Positions 49,544 to 61,734 of a stretch of DNA of 64,000 bases are shown piece after piece. The position numbers were made by a program, and so were the translations under genes. Numbering within the stretch: the stretch's first letter is position 1; every line of letters begins with the position of its first letter. Location: contig NZ_JAIOUQ010000003.1 of NCBI RefSeq assembly GCF_019931065.1, forward strand, positions 124,001 to 188,000, given 5' to 3'. Below the pieces are notes generated by a model. It was not told the origin of the DNA and ran no database searches. It saw nothing but the letters and a program-made list of their open reading frames with translations. Origin of the DNA: Methanobacterium spitsbergense. Its GTDB lineage: Archaea > Methanobacteriota > Methanobacteria > Methanobacteriales > Methanobacteriaceae.

Positions 49544-50218
49544 TTGGAGAAATTCAGACTTGAACAAGCTCAAAACCTTCTTAAGGATGCAGCTAAATCA
49601 AAAACAAATGAAGAAAGGTTAAAAAATCCTAAAGAAGGTTTTATTAACGTAGATCAATTTGAAAATATTATTAACAAACTATTCGAAGCAGAGGAGTTCA
49701 TATACACAAGCAGACCACATCATAAACTTGATCAAACAAATGCCGAGATATTTGTGGATAAGATCATCGAAGCACGAAATGGAATGGATAAAATACTGTC
49801 CAATTTTGGCGTTATAGAAAAACAGACTGTTGAAATAGATTTAAATAAATATTATAACGATTTATTGATTTTAACAACAAAAACTAGTTTAAAAAAAACT
49901 ATTGCTAAATTTGGTGTTGATCCGCAGAGGATCATTGTTGCAGGTGTGCCGCTTGATCCCGATGATATGAAAATTTTAAACCCTAAAATACCTGAAACAG
50001 CATTAGATCCCATAAATAAAAAAATAAAACACGTAAAAAATGATATCAATCGAAAAATGGAACAATTCGGTTTGAAAGATATTATAGTCATCGTAGAAAA
50101 TGATAAACCTGGTCAAATTTTAGGAAAACGTGCCAAGGAACTTTATAATGCACGTTTGGTAATCAAAGATAATTTAAAGGATATTAGTATCGAAGAATTC
50201 ATTACAATAGTTTCATAA
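49544..50218 (+). CDS. DUF2100 family protein
   Basis: Methanogen protein of 224 residues that I assign to DUF2100. Features: a helical N-terminus (EKFRLEQAQNLLKDAAKSKT), FEAEEFIYTSRPHHKL near 50, a central strand LLILTTKTSLKKTIAKFGVDPQRIIVAGVP, given in part, and a C-terminal IIVIVENDKPGQILGKRAKELYNARLVI, in part. TTG 49544 is the start, fixed by GAGGTGAT at ideal distance; the upstream ATG at 49472 lies within the deacetylase gene. The two genes are separated by 10 nt, so a common transcript is likely. Function unknown. Confidence 0.7.
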   Translation: MEKFRLEQAQNLLKDAAKSKTNEERLKNPKEGFINVDQFENIINKLFEAEEFIYTSRPHHKLDQTNAEIFVDKIIEARNGMDKILSNFGVIEKQTVEIDLNKYYNDLLILTTKTSLKKTIAKFGVDPQRIIVAGVPLDPDDMKILNPKIPETALDPINKKIKHVKNDINRKMEQFGLKDIIVIVENDKPGQILGKRAKELYNARLVIKDNLKDISIEEFITIVS

Positions 50219-50381
50219 ATATTTTCAATGATATTCAATTAAAACTGCAAATTAAAAAAGGTTAATATAGTTGAGATAAATCCTATTTATTAATGGTTTG
50301 ATCATTTGATAAAATAAAAAAAATAAAAATTATTAAATTATTCATTAATTCGGAATATTACGAAAGATAGGGGTGAATAAA

Positions 50382-51347
50382 GTGGATAAATGTTTTCCAG
50401 ATACCCAAGATAATATACCAACCATTCCAGTACACCTTACTAGGGTTGGAGTTAAAGGAGTAAAAAAACTATTAAAAATTGAAAGAGATGAAAAGCGACC
50501 AATTGTCCTCTTACCCACCTTCAATGCTTTTGTTGATCTACCAAGTACTCAAAGGGGGATCCACATGTCAAGAAATCCCGAAGCCATAAGCGAGGTTCTT
50601 GAACAGGCCCTTGAAGGATCAACAGTGGAAATAGAATCTTTGTGTGCCAGAATAGCTAGCTGTCTCTTGAAGAAGCATAAATATGCCAAAAGAGTTGAAG
50701 TTAGTATGAAAAGTGATTATATGATCATGAAAAAATCACCTGTAACACAAATCAAAACTCAAGAGATGACCAATATCATGGCAGATGCCATCGGAATCCG
50801 GAATGATGATGGAATTGTTATAAGGAAAATGATTGGTGCTGAGGTTGTTGGAATGACAGTGTGTCCATGTGCTCAAGAATCAACCAAAGAATCTGCAAAA
50901 GTGGACCTTTTAAAATTTTTAGATGAAGAAACAACACTGAAGGTCTTGAACACAGTTTCATTTGCATCACATAACCAGAGAGGACGCGGTATGATAATGA
51001 TGGAAGTTCCGGAAAACCAGGTAATTCGAGCCGAGGACTTGATAAGAATAATAGAAGACTCAATGAGCTCACCTGTTTGCGAACTCCTTAAAAGAAGCGA
51101 TGAAAATGCTGTTGTTGTACATGCACACAAAAATCCGATGTTTGTTGAGGACTGTGTAAGAAATATGATCCAAAAAATTGTTAAAGAATATTCAGATCTA
51201 CCCGATGATGCATTAGTAACTGTTAGACAAATAAATGAAGAAAGTATACACAGACATAATGCCTTTGCTGAAAAAGTTGCAACAATGGGTGAATTAAAAA
51301 GAGAAATGAATGGTAATGGAGGAAATAACATTGATGCCCACACATGA
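50382..51347 (+). CDS. mptA: GTP cyclohydrolase MptA
   Basis: Fe(II)-dependent GTP cyclohydrolase that makes 7,8-dihydroneopterin 2',3'-cyclic phosphate, the first step of methanopterin synthesis in archaea (FolE2/type IB family). The 321-residue product has the N-terminal DNIPTIPVHLTRVGVKGVKK, the metal-ligand Cys in MTVCPCAQES near 160, and ASHNQRGRGMIMME and NPMFVEDCVRNMI nearby. I chose GTG 50382 because GGGGTGA (50371-50377) fits as ribosome site. The next gene starts inside its 3' end. Confidence 0.95.
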   Translation: MDKCFPDTQDNIPTIPVHLTRVGVKGVKKLLKIERDEKRPIVLLPTFNAFVDLPSTQRGIHMSRNPEAISEVLEQALEGSTVEIESLCARIASCLLKKHKYAKRVEVSMKSDYMIMKKSPVTQIKTQEMTNIMADAIGIRNDDGIVIRKMIGAEVVGMTVCPCAQESTKESAKVDLLKFLDEETTLKVLNTVSFASHNQRGRGMIMMEVPENQVIRAEDLIRIIEDSMSSPVCELLKRSDENAVVVHAHKNPMFVEDCVRNMIQKIVKEYSDLPDDALVTVRQINEESIHRHNAFAEKVATMGELKREMNGNGGNNIDAHT

Positions 51348-51771
51348 AATTGCAGGAAAAATTATGAACGAACTTGAGGCATTCCATGGATCAAAACCTG
51401 CCATTGACACCCCACAGATTCTTATTGTTAGAGGTATGTCCAAGAAAAAATTAGATCCCTTGGAACTTTCAACCATAGTTTCAGATGTTTTGAAAGGTGT
51501 TGGAGCAACGAGAATGGATATGTTCTCTGAATCAGCAACTGACGTAATAGGAATAATGGACGAAAATATAAGGGCAACAGTAGAAATTCCTGGAGAAACG
51601 GATGTATATGGGATATACCGCCTCAAAGAATCCTTTGAAGCCATGAACTGTCACACAGAATATGGTCTTGGTACTATTGGGCAAATAGCTGTATTTTTAG
51701 TTATTTGGAAGGATAAAAGTGGTATTGGTCCTCTTTTTGTTGAATTAGTGGTATCAAATTCAGAAGCATAA
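51331..51771 (+). CDS. DUF2120-like protein, overlapping mptA
   Basis: Product of about 146 residues, which I take to be the methanogen family DUF2120, though not certainly. It reads MPTHEIAGKIMNELEAFHGSKP at the start, DTPQILIVRGMSKKKLDPLEL, GIMDENIRATVEIPGETDVYGIYRLKESFEAMNC, given in part, and ends VFLVIWKDKSGIGPLFVELVV. The start is TTG 51331 or ATG 51334, both just after GGAGGA at 51318-51323, which lies inside mptA. The overlap of 14-17 nt shows tight translational coupling, suggesting a role linked to methanopterin. Confidence 0.65.
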   Translation: MMPTHEIAGKIMNELEAFHGSKPAIDTPQILIVRGMSKKKLDPLELSTIVSDVLKGVGATRMDMFSESATDVIGIMDENIRATVEIPGETDVYGIYRLKESFEAMNCHTEYGLGTIGQIAVFLVIWKDKSGIGPLFVELVVSNSEA

Positions 51772-51819
51772 TGCTATGAATCTTACCATTTATTTTATTA
51801 GATAAAAATAAGTGAAAAT

Positions 51820-52893
<1,074 letters not shown>

Positions 52894-53044
52894 ACATATT
52901 TTTTGATACATCAACATTATTTTTCTAAATTTGATCTTAAAGTTTGTTCAGATTATCAATTTCACACTCGAAGCAAATGTTTTTAAGGTTTTGACTAGTT
53001 AAAAGTATTGAAAAGAGTATAATTATTTAGAAATGTTCAATTAT

Positions 53045-53779
53045 TTATTCTATTTTTGCATCGACAACAACATGATAAACACCTGGCGAATAGGGTTTAA
53101 TGATCCTCTTGTTGATAATTTCAATAACTTCTCTATCTGCATTTATTGCTGCTTCTTGAATACGTTCTACTGGCCTTATGAATTTCAATTTGTCAGGAAC
53201 CGATTCATGATAATGGATTATTCCACCCTTTTTTAGCACATCCATTGCAACATCAAGATACTCATTTGTATTACCAATGTAACCCATTAAAACACGATCA
53301 GCAACCCCTCGAGGAGCAGTTATTCTACAGTCTCCAAATATTGGTTCCACAATTTCATCAACCCTATTTATTTTCACATTTTCACATAGATAACCGTATG
53401 AAACTGGATTTATTTCAATGGAGTATATTTTTGCAGGTTTTGAATGAACAGCAATTGGTATTGAGAAGTAACCAATTCCTGCAAACATATCAACAACAGT
53501 TTCTCCGTTTTGGACAATAGTGGACATTCTCTTCCTTTCTGTTGTGTTACCCTTTGACCACATGATTTTTGAAACATCTAGTTTAAACTGACACTTATTT
53601 TCCCGATGTGTAGTGACTGTTCCCTCACCAAGAACTAATTCAACTTCAGGTTCTCTTTTTAAACCATTTATACGCCCTAATTTAACTATTCTCTTAACAC
53701 CCGGAGTTTTAAGAAGACTTTCAGGATTTTCTATATCTTCTTTTATTACAAGGATGTCTCCAATAACCTTACCTTTCAT
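53045..53779 (-). CDS. taw2: tRNA-Phe wybutosine-type aminocarboxypropyltransferase Taw2
   Basis: SAM-dependent enzyme that adds the aminocarboxypropyl group to 4-demethylwyosine at position 37 of tRNA-Phe. Motifs: NKCQFKLDVSKIMWSKGN, DMFAGIGYFSIPIA, and DRVLMGYIGNTNEYLD, the last fitting Taw2 rather than Trm5 (which has NLP). The open frame begins at TTG 53905, but the first 42 codons are AT-rich, contain a TATA-like TTTTATAATAA, and look non-conserved. ATG 53779, giving 244 residues starting MKGKVIGDILVI, is my preferred start. It is divergent from purP. Confidence 0.82.
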   Translation of the reverse strand: MKGKVIGDILVIKEDIENPESLLKTPGVKRIVKLGRINGLKREPEVELVLGEGTVTTHRENKCQFKLDVSKIMWSKGNTTERKRMSTIVQNGETVVDMFAGIGYFSIPIAVHSKPAKIYSIEINPVSYGYLCENVKINRVDEIVEPIFGDCRITAPRGVADRVLMGYIGNTNEYLDVAMDVLKKGGIIHYHESVPDKLKFIRPVERIQEAAINADREVIEIINKRIIKPYSPGVYHVVVDAKIE

Positions 53780-53961
53780 AACACTACCTACTTCTACATG
53801 TTTAAATAGCCTTTCGGTAATTTTAATCTTGAAAAAACAGAAATTATTATAAAATTTTATTATTATTGAATCAAGACAAAAAAGATAATTACTCCAACCT
53901 ACCAACCATATTCAACTAATACAGATAAAAAATTAATCACATGATCTAAGGAGAGATTCAT

Positions 53962-55053
53962 ATGGGAAAAGTAAACCGACAGGAAATTCTTGATATCTTA
54001 AAGGGTTATGATAAAGAGAACATAACAATTGCAACATTAGGCAGTCACACTTCCCTTCACATATTAAAAGGGGCCAAAGAAGAAGGTTTCAAGACCGCAG
54101 TGGTCTGTGAAAAGGGACGTGAAGTTCCATACAAAAGATTTAAAGTAGCAGACGAATATATCATCGTTGATAAATTCAGTGACATAGTGAACGATGATGT
54201 TCAGGAGAAACTAAGAGCAATGAACAGCATTGTAGTTCCTCATGGTTCTTTTGTTGCATACGCAGGTCTAGACAGAATAGAAAATGATTTTAAAGTACCT
54301 ATGTTTGGGAACAGAGATATATTACGATGGGAATCTGAAAGAGATCTTGAACGTAAACTGATGTTAGAATCTGATATCAGGATCCCTATGAAGTATGATG
54401 ATCCATCTCAAATTGACAGAACAGTTATGGTTAAGTTTCCAGGGGCACGTGGGGGAAGAGGATATTTTGTTGCTTCTTCAACAGAAGAATACAATCAGAA
54501 AATCGATTCTATGCTTAAAAGAAATTGGATTGAAGAAGAAGACATTAAAAATGCTCACATAGAGGAATATGTATCTGGATGCAACTACTGTATACATTAC
54601 TTTTACTCTGCATTAAATGATGAAGTTGAAGTTATGGGTATGGACAGTCGTTACGAATCAAATATTGATGGTTTGTGCAGAATTCCAGCTAAAGATCAAT
54701 TGGATGTTTCAATGGATCCATCCTATGTTATAACCGGTAATCATCCTGTTGTTATGAGAGAATCTTTGCTCCCTCAAGTATTTGATATTGGAGATAATTT
54801 GGTCGAGGGTGCTAAAAAGCTAGTTGCTCCAGGGATGAGCGGACCATTCTGTTTACAGACTCTGTGCACAGACGATTTGGAGATAATTGTATTTGAGATG
54901 AGTGCCAGGATAGATGGTGGAACCAACACATTCATGGACAGTTCACCATATAGTTACCTGCTATTTGGCGAGTTCATGAGTATGGGACGTAGAATTGCCC
55001 ATGAAATCAAAAATGGGGCAGAAGAAGACAGGTTAGAAATCTTAATAACCTGA
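53962..55053 (+). CDS. purP: FAICAR synthetase PurP
   Basis: ATP-grasp ligase that formylates AICAR with formate and ATP, the archaeal folate-independent step of purine synthesis. In 363 residues: TIATLGSHTSLHILKGAKEEG near 22-43, VPHGSFVAYAGLDRIEND near 93, MVKFPGARGGRGYFVASS near 157 (ATP-grasp Lys and Gly-rich loop), and MSARIDGGTNTFMDSSPYSYL, given in part, near 313. The start is ATG behind AAGGAGA. Formate use suits a methanogen without tetrahydrofolate. Confidence 0.96.
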   Translation: MGKVNRQEILDILKGYDKENITIATLGSHTSLHILKGAKEEGFKTAVVCEKGREVPYKRFKVADEYIIVDKFSDIVNDDVQEKLRAMNSIVVPHGSFVAYAGLDRIENDFKVPMFGNRDILRWESERDLERKLMLESDIRIPMKYDDPSQIDRTVMVKFPGARGGRGYFVASSTEEYNQKIDSMLKRNWIEEEDIKNAHIEEYVSGCNYCIHYFYSALNDEVEVMGMDSRYESNIDGLCRIPAKDQLDVSMDPSYVITGNHPVVMRESLLPQVFDIGDNLVEGAKKLVAPGMSGPFCLQTLCTDDLEIIVFEMSARIDGGTNTFMDSSPYSYLLFGEFMSMGRRIAHEIKNGAEEDRLEILIT

Positions 55054-55443
55054 TCTCAATATTTTTTTTATTTTCATTCGATTATCCATAATTAATTCTA
55101 AACTTGCTCCAACCTTATTATATAATATATAATATTATCCTGAAATTACAAGGCTTGTTGATATATTAATATATTTAATAAAATTTCTATAAATTTCGAA
55201 CTTATTGAAAACATTTATAAGTAGCTTCAACTAAATCAAGCTTGATAAAGGCCTTAATATTTAAAAGTTATTTTATTAGAATTATTTTAATTTATATATT
55301 GTAAATGGACTTGAAGGGGGAAAAAACTGAAGTTCGAAGCAATATTTATATAGAATGAATTTTACATATAAGGCTAGAAATTAATATTTGAAAAATTTTA
55401 AAAACTATTTTTAATTTATCGTGTTTTTTTAGAGGTGTATTTC
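55054..55443. promoter_or_regulatory. Long leader and promoter region of psmB
   Basis: 390 nt without a protein gene. Two TATA-like elements are present: TTTATAA at 55214-55220 and TTTATATA at 55345-55352, the latter about 92 nt before the psmB ATG and the likelier psmB promoter. Between them are a perfect 12-bp palindrome ATCAAGCTTGAT (55235-55246) and a GGGGGAAAAAA block. TTCGAACTT (55195-55203) pairs with AAGTTCGAA (55330-55338), so an inverted repeat flanks the upstream TATA and the palindrome. A short RNA started at the first TATA is possible. Confidence 0.4.
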
Positions 55444-56076
55444 ATGAACGATAAAGATCGATTAAAAGGCACTACAACTGTTGGTGTAACATGCAAAGAC
55501 GGAATTGTGTTTGCTACCGAAAGAAGAGCTTCAATGGGTAATTTAATTGCTCATAAAGTTGCAGACAAGATATTTAAAATTGATGATCATATTGGAGCTA
55601 CTATAGCAGGATCAGTATCAGATGCTCAAAAACTTATGGGTTATATTAGTGCAGAAGTGGCCCTTTACAGGCTAAGAAATGGTGCCCCCATGAGTGTAGA
55701 GGCAGCTGCAAACATGACCTCGAACATATTGCATGCCTCAAGATTTTATCCTTACTATGTCCAAACCCTTCTAGGAGGAGTGGATGAAAAAGGACCGGCA
55801 CTGTTCTCCCTAGATCCTAGTGGTGGAGTTATTAAAGATCTGATGATTTCAACTGGATCTGGTTCACCAATTGCCTATGGTGTGCTTGAAGACCGTTACA
55901 ACAAAGATATGGATATTGAAGATGGAATAGAAGTTGTAATAAGAGCAATTAAAGCAGCCATGGAAAGAGATACTTATTCAGGTAATGGTATAAAAATAGC
56001 AACCGTTACTAAAGAAGAAGGATTTAAAATACTGCCTGATGAAGAGGTAGAAAAGAAGATCAAAGAATTGAGCTAG
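55444..56076 (+). CDS. psmB: Proteasome beta subunit
   Basis: Catalytic subunit of the 20S proteasome. From ATG 55444 (ribosome site GAGGTG) the 210-residue precursor starts MNDKDRLKG, a nine-residue propeptide, followed by TTTVGVTCKDGIVFATERRAS, given in part. Cleavage would expose catalytic Thr10. GSVSDAQKLM, and STGSGSPIAYGVLE with the conserved Gly-Ser-Gly, confirm the family. The alpha subunit gene is not in the window. The leader is long and structured. Confidence 0.96.
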   Translation: MNDKDRLKGTTTVGVTCKDGIVFATERRASMGNLIAHKVADKIFKIDDHIGATIAGSVSDAQKLMGYISAEVALYRLRNGAPMSVEAAANMTSNILHASRFYPYYVQTLLGGVDEKGPALFSLDPSGGVIKDLMISTGSGSPIAYGVLEDRYNKDMDIEDGIEVVIRAIKAAMERDTYSGNGIKIATVTKEEGFKILPDEEVEKKIKELS

Positions 56077-56173
56077 TTTTTTAATCCTAAAATAAAGTGA
56101 AGTTTTATATACAACTAAAAGAACCATATACAAATCTTATATGGTTCGAATATTATTTTCTATTTTTTTAGAC

Positions 56174-58086
<1,913 letters not shown>

Positions 58087-58121
58087 ATTATGGTTTTAAA
58101 TATTTTTTAAATCCAAATTTT

Positions 58122-58136
58122 TTTTTTTATTTATTC
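58122..58136 (+). terminator. U-tract after aCPSF1
   Basis: An unbroken T-run of about 12 with A/T flanks lies about 40 nt past the stop codon, without a stem. It suits aCPSF1-type termination. The rest of the 214-nt gap to purM is AT-rich with no gene. Confidence 0.45.
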
Positions 58137-58300
58137 AAAATTCCAAATATCAGATAGTATAAATTAGTTAAATATTACTTTCCATTGGAATATTCCTATT
58201 AGATAAACTTGATCTCTTCTAAGAATATGGAACTTTTATTAACTGTCAAATCTAATATCCAATATTCAATTGTTGTTTTAAAAAATTTTTTGGTGATTTA

Positions 58301-59329
58301 ATGGTAACCTATTCAGAATCAGGAGTTGACATCAGTCTCGAAGAGATCACAGTATCAGCACTAATCTCAAAACTGAAGGAAACCCTCAATTATAGAGACA
58401 TTATTACAGACTCAGGACACTTTGCAGCCCTTGTTAAACTTGGAGACAGAGCCATAGCAATGAGCACAGACGGGGTTGGAAGCAAAATATTAGTGGCTGA
58501 GATGATGGAAAAATATGACACTGTTGGAATAGATTGCATTGCAATGGTTGTAAATGACATTCTCTGTGTTGGAGCAGAACCAATAGCAATGGTAGACTAT
58601 CTTGCTGTTGAAAAACCAGACCCAGAAATAGCTGAACAGATAGGAGAAGGTCTTAGAGAAGGATGTAATCAAGCCAAAGTAGCAATGATAGGTGGTGAAA
58701 CTGCCAGCCTTCCTGAAATAGTTAGCAACTTTGATCTTGCCGGAACAGGAATAGGTATCGTTGATGTGAATAACATAATTACAGGTGAAAATATTGCAGA
58801 TGGTGATGTTTTAATTGGAATTGAGAGTAGTGGAATTCACAGTAACGGCCTCAGCCTTGCAAGAAAGGTTTTCTTCCAAGAAAACAGTTTTAATATCGAT
58901 GATATACTCCCAACTGATCCTAAAATTTCGGTGGGGGAAGAACTGCTTAAACCAACTATTATCTATGTAAAACCTATAATGGAACTTTTAAAAACAGATG
59001 TGGAAGTTCATGGACTTGCACATATAACTGGTGGAGGTTTCACAAATCTTAAAAGACTTAAAAACGGGATGAGTTATGATATTGAAGCACTTCCAGAACC
59101 CAAACCCATATTTCAAGCAATACATTCGCTTGGAGTCCCAATAGAAGAAATGTATCGTGTTTTTAACATGGGGATAGGTTTTATTGTAGTTGTAAAGGCT
59201 GAAGATAAAGAAAAGACAATAAATACTTTAGAAAAATACAATCATGCTTATTTAATTGGTAGAGTTAAAGAGGACTCAAAGGAGAAAGTTACAATTAAAA
59301 CGTTCCAAGAAAATATTATCACATTATAA
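58301..59329 (+). CDS. purM: Phosphoribosylformylglycinamidine cyclo-ligase
   Basis: AIR synthetase, fifth step of purine synthesis. In 342 residues: [17 protein letters not shown] near 50, [23 protein letters not shown] near 88, [13 protein letters not shown] near 130, and [16 protein letters not shown] near 240, all PurM signatures. The start is ATG behind GGTGAT. It is 20 nt upstream of comC and may be co-transcribed. It lies 3 kb from purP. Confidence 0.96.
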   Translation: MVTYSESGVDISLEEITVSALISKLKETLNYRDIITDSGHFAALVKLGDRAIAMSTDGVGSKILVAEMMEKYDTVGIDCIAMVVNDILCVGAEPIAMVDYLAVEKPDPEIAEQIGEGLREGCNQAKVAMIGGETASLPEIVSNFDLAGTGIGIVDVNNIITGENIADGDVLIGIESSGIHSNGLSLARKVFFQENSFNIDDILPTDPKISVGEELLKPTIIYVKPIMELLKTDVEVHGLAHITGGGFTNLKRLKNGMSYDIEALPEPKPIFQAIHSLGVPIEEMYRVFNMGIGFIVVVKAEDKEKTINTLEKYNHAYLIGRVKEDSKEKVTIKTFQENIITL

Positions 59330-59348
59330 ATAATTAGAAGGTGTATTA

Positions 59349-60377
59349 ATGAATATAACAGCAGAACAGGAAAGGGCAATCATAATAGGGATCTTAAAAA
59401 ATTTAAATGTTGCAGATGATGATGCAACCATTGTAGCAGATGTAACAGTTGATGCTGATCTCAAAGGATTTTCTTCCCATGGAATTGGAAGGTTTCCACA
59501 ATATTTAAAGGGCCTAAAAGCAGGGACTATCGATCCTGAAGCAGAAGTAAACATTGAAAATGAAACAGTATCAATGGCTCTTATAAACGGTAATCATAAA
59601 TTTGGTCATGTAGTTACATATACTGCAATGGAACTTGCTATCGAAAAAGCAAAAGAAACAGGTATCGGAGTTGTAGGTGTGCATGATTCAAACCATTTCG
59701 GTGTTGCAGGATACTACTCAGACATGGCAATAATGGAAGACATGATAGGAATTGTTATTGCAAATACAGAACCAGCAGTTGCACCAATTGGTGGGAAGGA
59801 ACCAATTATTGGAACAAATCCAATAGCAATAGGAATTCCTTCTAATAAACATTATGTATCAGTTGATATGGCAACATCTGCTTCTGCAAGGGGAAAACTT
59901 TTAGAAGCCAAGCGTAAAGGAGAAATGATACCTGAAAATGTTGCTCTTGATGTGGATGGAAACCCAACCATAGACCCTGAAGCCGCCCTTAAAGGGTCAA
60001 TATTGCCGTTTGGAGCACACAAAGGTTATGCATTATCATTTATGATTGAAATACTTGCTGGACCACTTGTTAGAGCAGCATTTGGCAAACAAGTTACAGG
60101 AACAGCTAACCCTGAGAAAATGTGTACAAAAGGAGATCTTGTTATGGCTTTGGATCCTTCAAAGTTCTCGGACATTGATACATTTAAAGAAGAAGTTGAT
60201 GAATTCATAAATGAAGTCAAAGGATCTGGAAATGTTTTCATTCCTGGAGATATGGAAGTCAGGAATATAAAAGATCGCAAAGAAAATGGAATTGCCATTG
60301 ACAACGTCCTTATGGATCAGATCATAGCAATATCGAAGGAAGTATCCTTTGATCTGGAATCTATCTTAGTTAATTAA
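59349..60377 (+). CDS. comC: L-sulfolactate dehydrogenase ComC
   Basis: NAD-dependent dehydrogenase of the malate/lactate type 2 family that oxidises sulfolactate to sulfopyruvate for coenzyme M. The 342-residue product has [19 protein letters not shown] near 37-56, [19 protein letters not shown] near 116 with the catalytic His, [27 protein letters not shown], and [17 protein letters not shown]. The family also includes malate dehydrogenase; position next to comDE favours ComC. The start is ATG behind AAGGTGT. Confidence 0.9.
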   Translation: MNITAEQERAIIIGILKNLNVADDDATIVADVTVDADLKGFSSHGIGRFPQYLKGLKAGTIDPEAEVNIENETVSMALINGNHKFGHVVTYTAMELAIEKAKETGIGVVGVHDSNHFGVAGYYSDMAIMEDMIGIVIANTEPAVAPIGGKEPIIGTNPIAIGIPSNKHYVSVDMATSASARGKLLEAKRKGEMIPENVALDVDGNPTIDPEAALKGSILPFGAHKGYALSFMIEILAGPLVRAAFGKQVTGTANPEKMCTKGDLVMALDPSKFSDIDTFKEEVDEFINEVKGSGNVFIPGDMEVRNIKDRKENGIAIDNVLMDQIIAISKEVSFDLESILVN

Positions 60378-60678
60378 ACCCAAGATAATTTCTAGAAAAT
60401 TAGATAACTATAAACTATGTTACAATGTTATCACCAGTTTAAATTAAAAGCATGATTAAAAAGATAATCATGTTTCTTTTCTATTTCTTGGATACTTAGT
60501 ACTTTTATTCTTAAATTTAGCTTTAACCTTCAACCCTAATCTAAATCCAAGGGTTTACCCTTTAATAAATTGTTAATCTATTAAAATTAGGAATAAAAGA
60601 ATGATTTCCTAAAATTCATAACTAAATAAATATATACAGATTATTACAAATTAATCAAAATTTAAATAGGTGTTTTAT
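60378..60678 (+). promoter_or_regulatory. Gap between comC and comD
   Basis: 301 nt with no gene. It holds the comC terminator (60451-60488), a weaker AAGGG-TTTA-CCCTT inverted repeat (60549-60562), and a TATA-like AAATATATAC near 60626 that would start comDE about 25 nt before its ribosome site. comDE is thus separately transcribed from comC. Confidence 0.4.
60451..60488 (+). terminator. Terminator after comC
   Basis: A perfect 8-bp stem CATGATTA-N6-TAATCATG (60451-60472) is followed by the U-rich run TTTCTTTTCTATTTCTT. Confidence 0.6.
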
Positions 60679-61170
60679 TTGGACAGTAGTGAAGCAGTTT
60701 ACAATGCACTAAAAAAATCTGGAATAGACTTTGTGGTATCATTACCATGTGTTAATTTGGGTAAGATAATGAAGATGGTAGATTCAGACCAGGACATAGT
60801 ACATGTGCCTGTTACAAGGGAAGAAGAAGGGTTTGGAATCTGCGCTGGTGCATTTATAGGCGGTAAATCCCCAGCCATGCTCATGCAGAATTCAGGGCTG
60901 GGTAACTCTGTAAATGTGCTTGCATCATTGTTTGAACTTTATAAACTGCCTGTTATGATAATAATGAGCCACAGAGGCACTGAAGGGGAATTCATGAGTG
61001 CTCAAATTCCAATGGGAAAAGCAACACCAAAGGTTTTGGATGCCCTGGAAATTCCATATTTCAATCCTAAAACTCCTGATGATGCTTTAAATATTATCCC
61101 AAAAGCATGGCAAATTGCAAAAACAAAAGGCACCCCTGTAGGTATACTCTTGGATATTAAATTCTGGTAG
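60679..61170 (+). CDS. comD: Sulfopyruvate decarboxylase alpha subunit ComD
   Basis: PYR-domain subunit of the thiamine-diphosphate enzyme that makes sulfoacetaldehyde from sulfopyruvate. The 163-residue product starts [21 protein letters not shown] and has the conserved [19 protein letters not shown] near 45 (with the TPP-activating Glu) and [18 protein letters not shown], followed by SHRGTEGE. I chose TTG 60679, behind AGGTGT, over GTG 60670, which overlaps it. comE follows after 7 nt. Confidence 0.95.
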   Translation: MDSSEAVYNALKKSGIDFVVSLPCVNLGKIMKMVDSDQDIVHVPVTREEEGFGICAGAFIGGKSPAMLMQNSGLGNSVNVLASLFELYKLPVMIIMSHRGTEGEFMSAQIPMGKATPKVLDALEIPYFNPKTPDDALNIIPKAWQIAKTKGTPVGILLDIKFW

Positions 61171-61177
61171 TGTAAAA

Positions 61178-61732
61178 ATGGAAAGAATAGAAGCCATCCA
61201 AAAAATATCATCCGAATTAACAAACGAACTGGTTATATGCAATATTGGATTCCCTTCAAGGGAACTCTTCCATGTGAAAGACTCATCTACTCATTTTTAT
61301 ATGTTGGGCTCAATGGGACTTGCATCGTCAATTGGTCTTGGATTAGCGATTTCAACTAGCAAGAAAGTGATAGTCTTTGATGGAGATGGATCAGTTCTAA
61401 TGAATCTAGGAAGTTTAGTTACAATATTCAATCAAAACCCTAAAAATTTAATATTAATAGTTTTGGACAATGAATGCTACGGTTCAACAGGATCCCAGTG
61501 TACATATGCATCAACAGTTGATCTTGGAAAAGTTGCCAAAGCTATTGGATTTAAAACCATATTTTTCTTCAAAAACAATACAGAAATGAATTTAGAAGAA
61601 GTTTTAAAATCAGAAGGACCTATATTTGTCCATTTTAAGGTTAAAAAAGGGAATGCAAATGTGCCTGTTATTCCAATGGAACCTGTTGAAATCAGAGACA
61701 GATTTGTGGATGAAATAAAAAATCAGGAATGA
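61178..61732 (+). CDS. comE: Sulfopyruvate decarboxylase beta subunit ComE
   Basis: PP-domain subunit binding thiamine diphosphate. In 184 residues: [18 protein letters not shown] near 42 and the [12 protein letters not shown]...[10 protein letters not shown] segment (about 68-107), the diphosphate-binding GDG motif. The start is ATG behind GGTAGTG. It ends only 2 nt from the convergent aldo/keto reductase gene, so there is no room for a separate terminator. ComD and ComE are separate here, as in other Methanobacteriales. Confidence 0.95.
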   Translation: MERIEAIQKISSELTNELVICNIGFPSRELFHVKDSSTHFYMLGSMGLASSIGLGLAISTSKKVIVFDGDGSVLMNLGSLVTIFNQNPKNLILIVLDNECYGSTGSQCTYASTVDLGKVAKAIGFKTIFFFKNNTEMNLEEVLKSEGPIFVHFKVKKGNANVPVIPMEPVEIRDRFVDEIKNQE

Positions 61733-61734
61733 AA

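Noticed and set aside
53780..53905. N-terminal extension of Taw2
   Set aside because: AT-rich and non-conserved by eye, with a TATA-like element inside; start moved to ATG 53779, with some doubt.
60549..60562. AAGGG-TTTA-CCCTT inverted repeat before comD as a second terminator
   Set aside because: No U-tract follows and a proper terminator lies about 80 nt upstream. Left as an unexplained short repeat.
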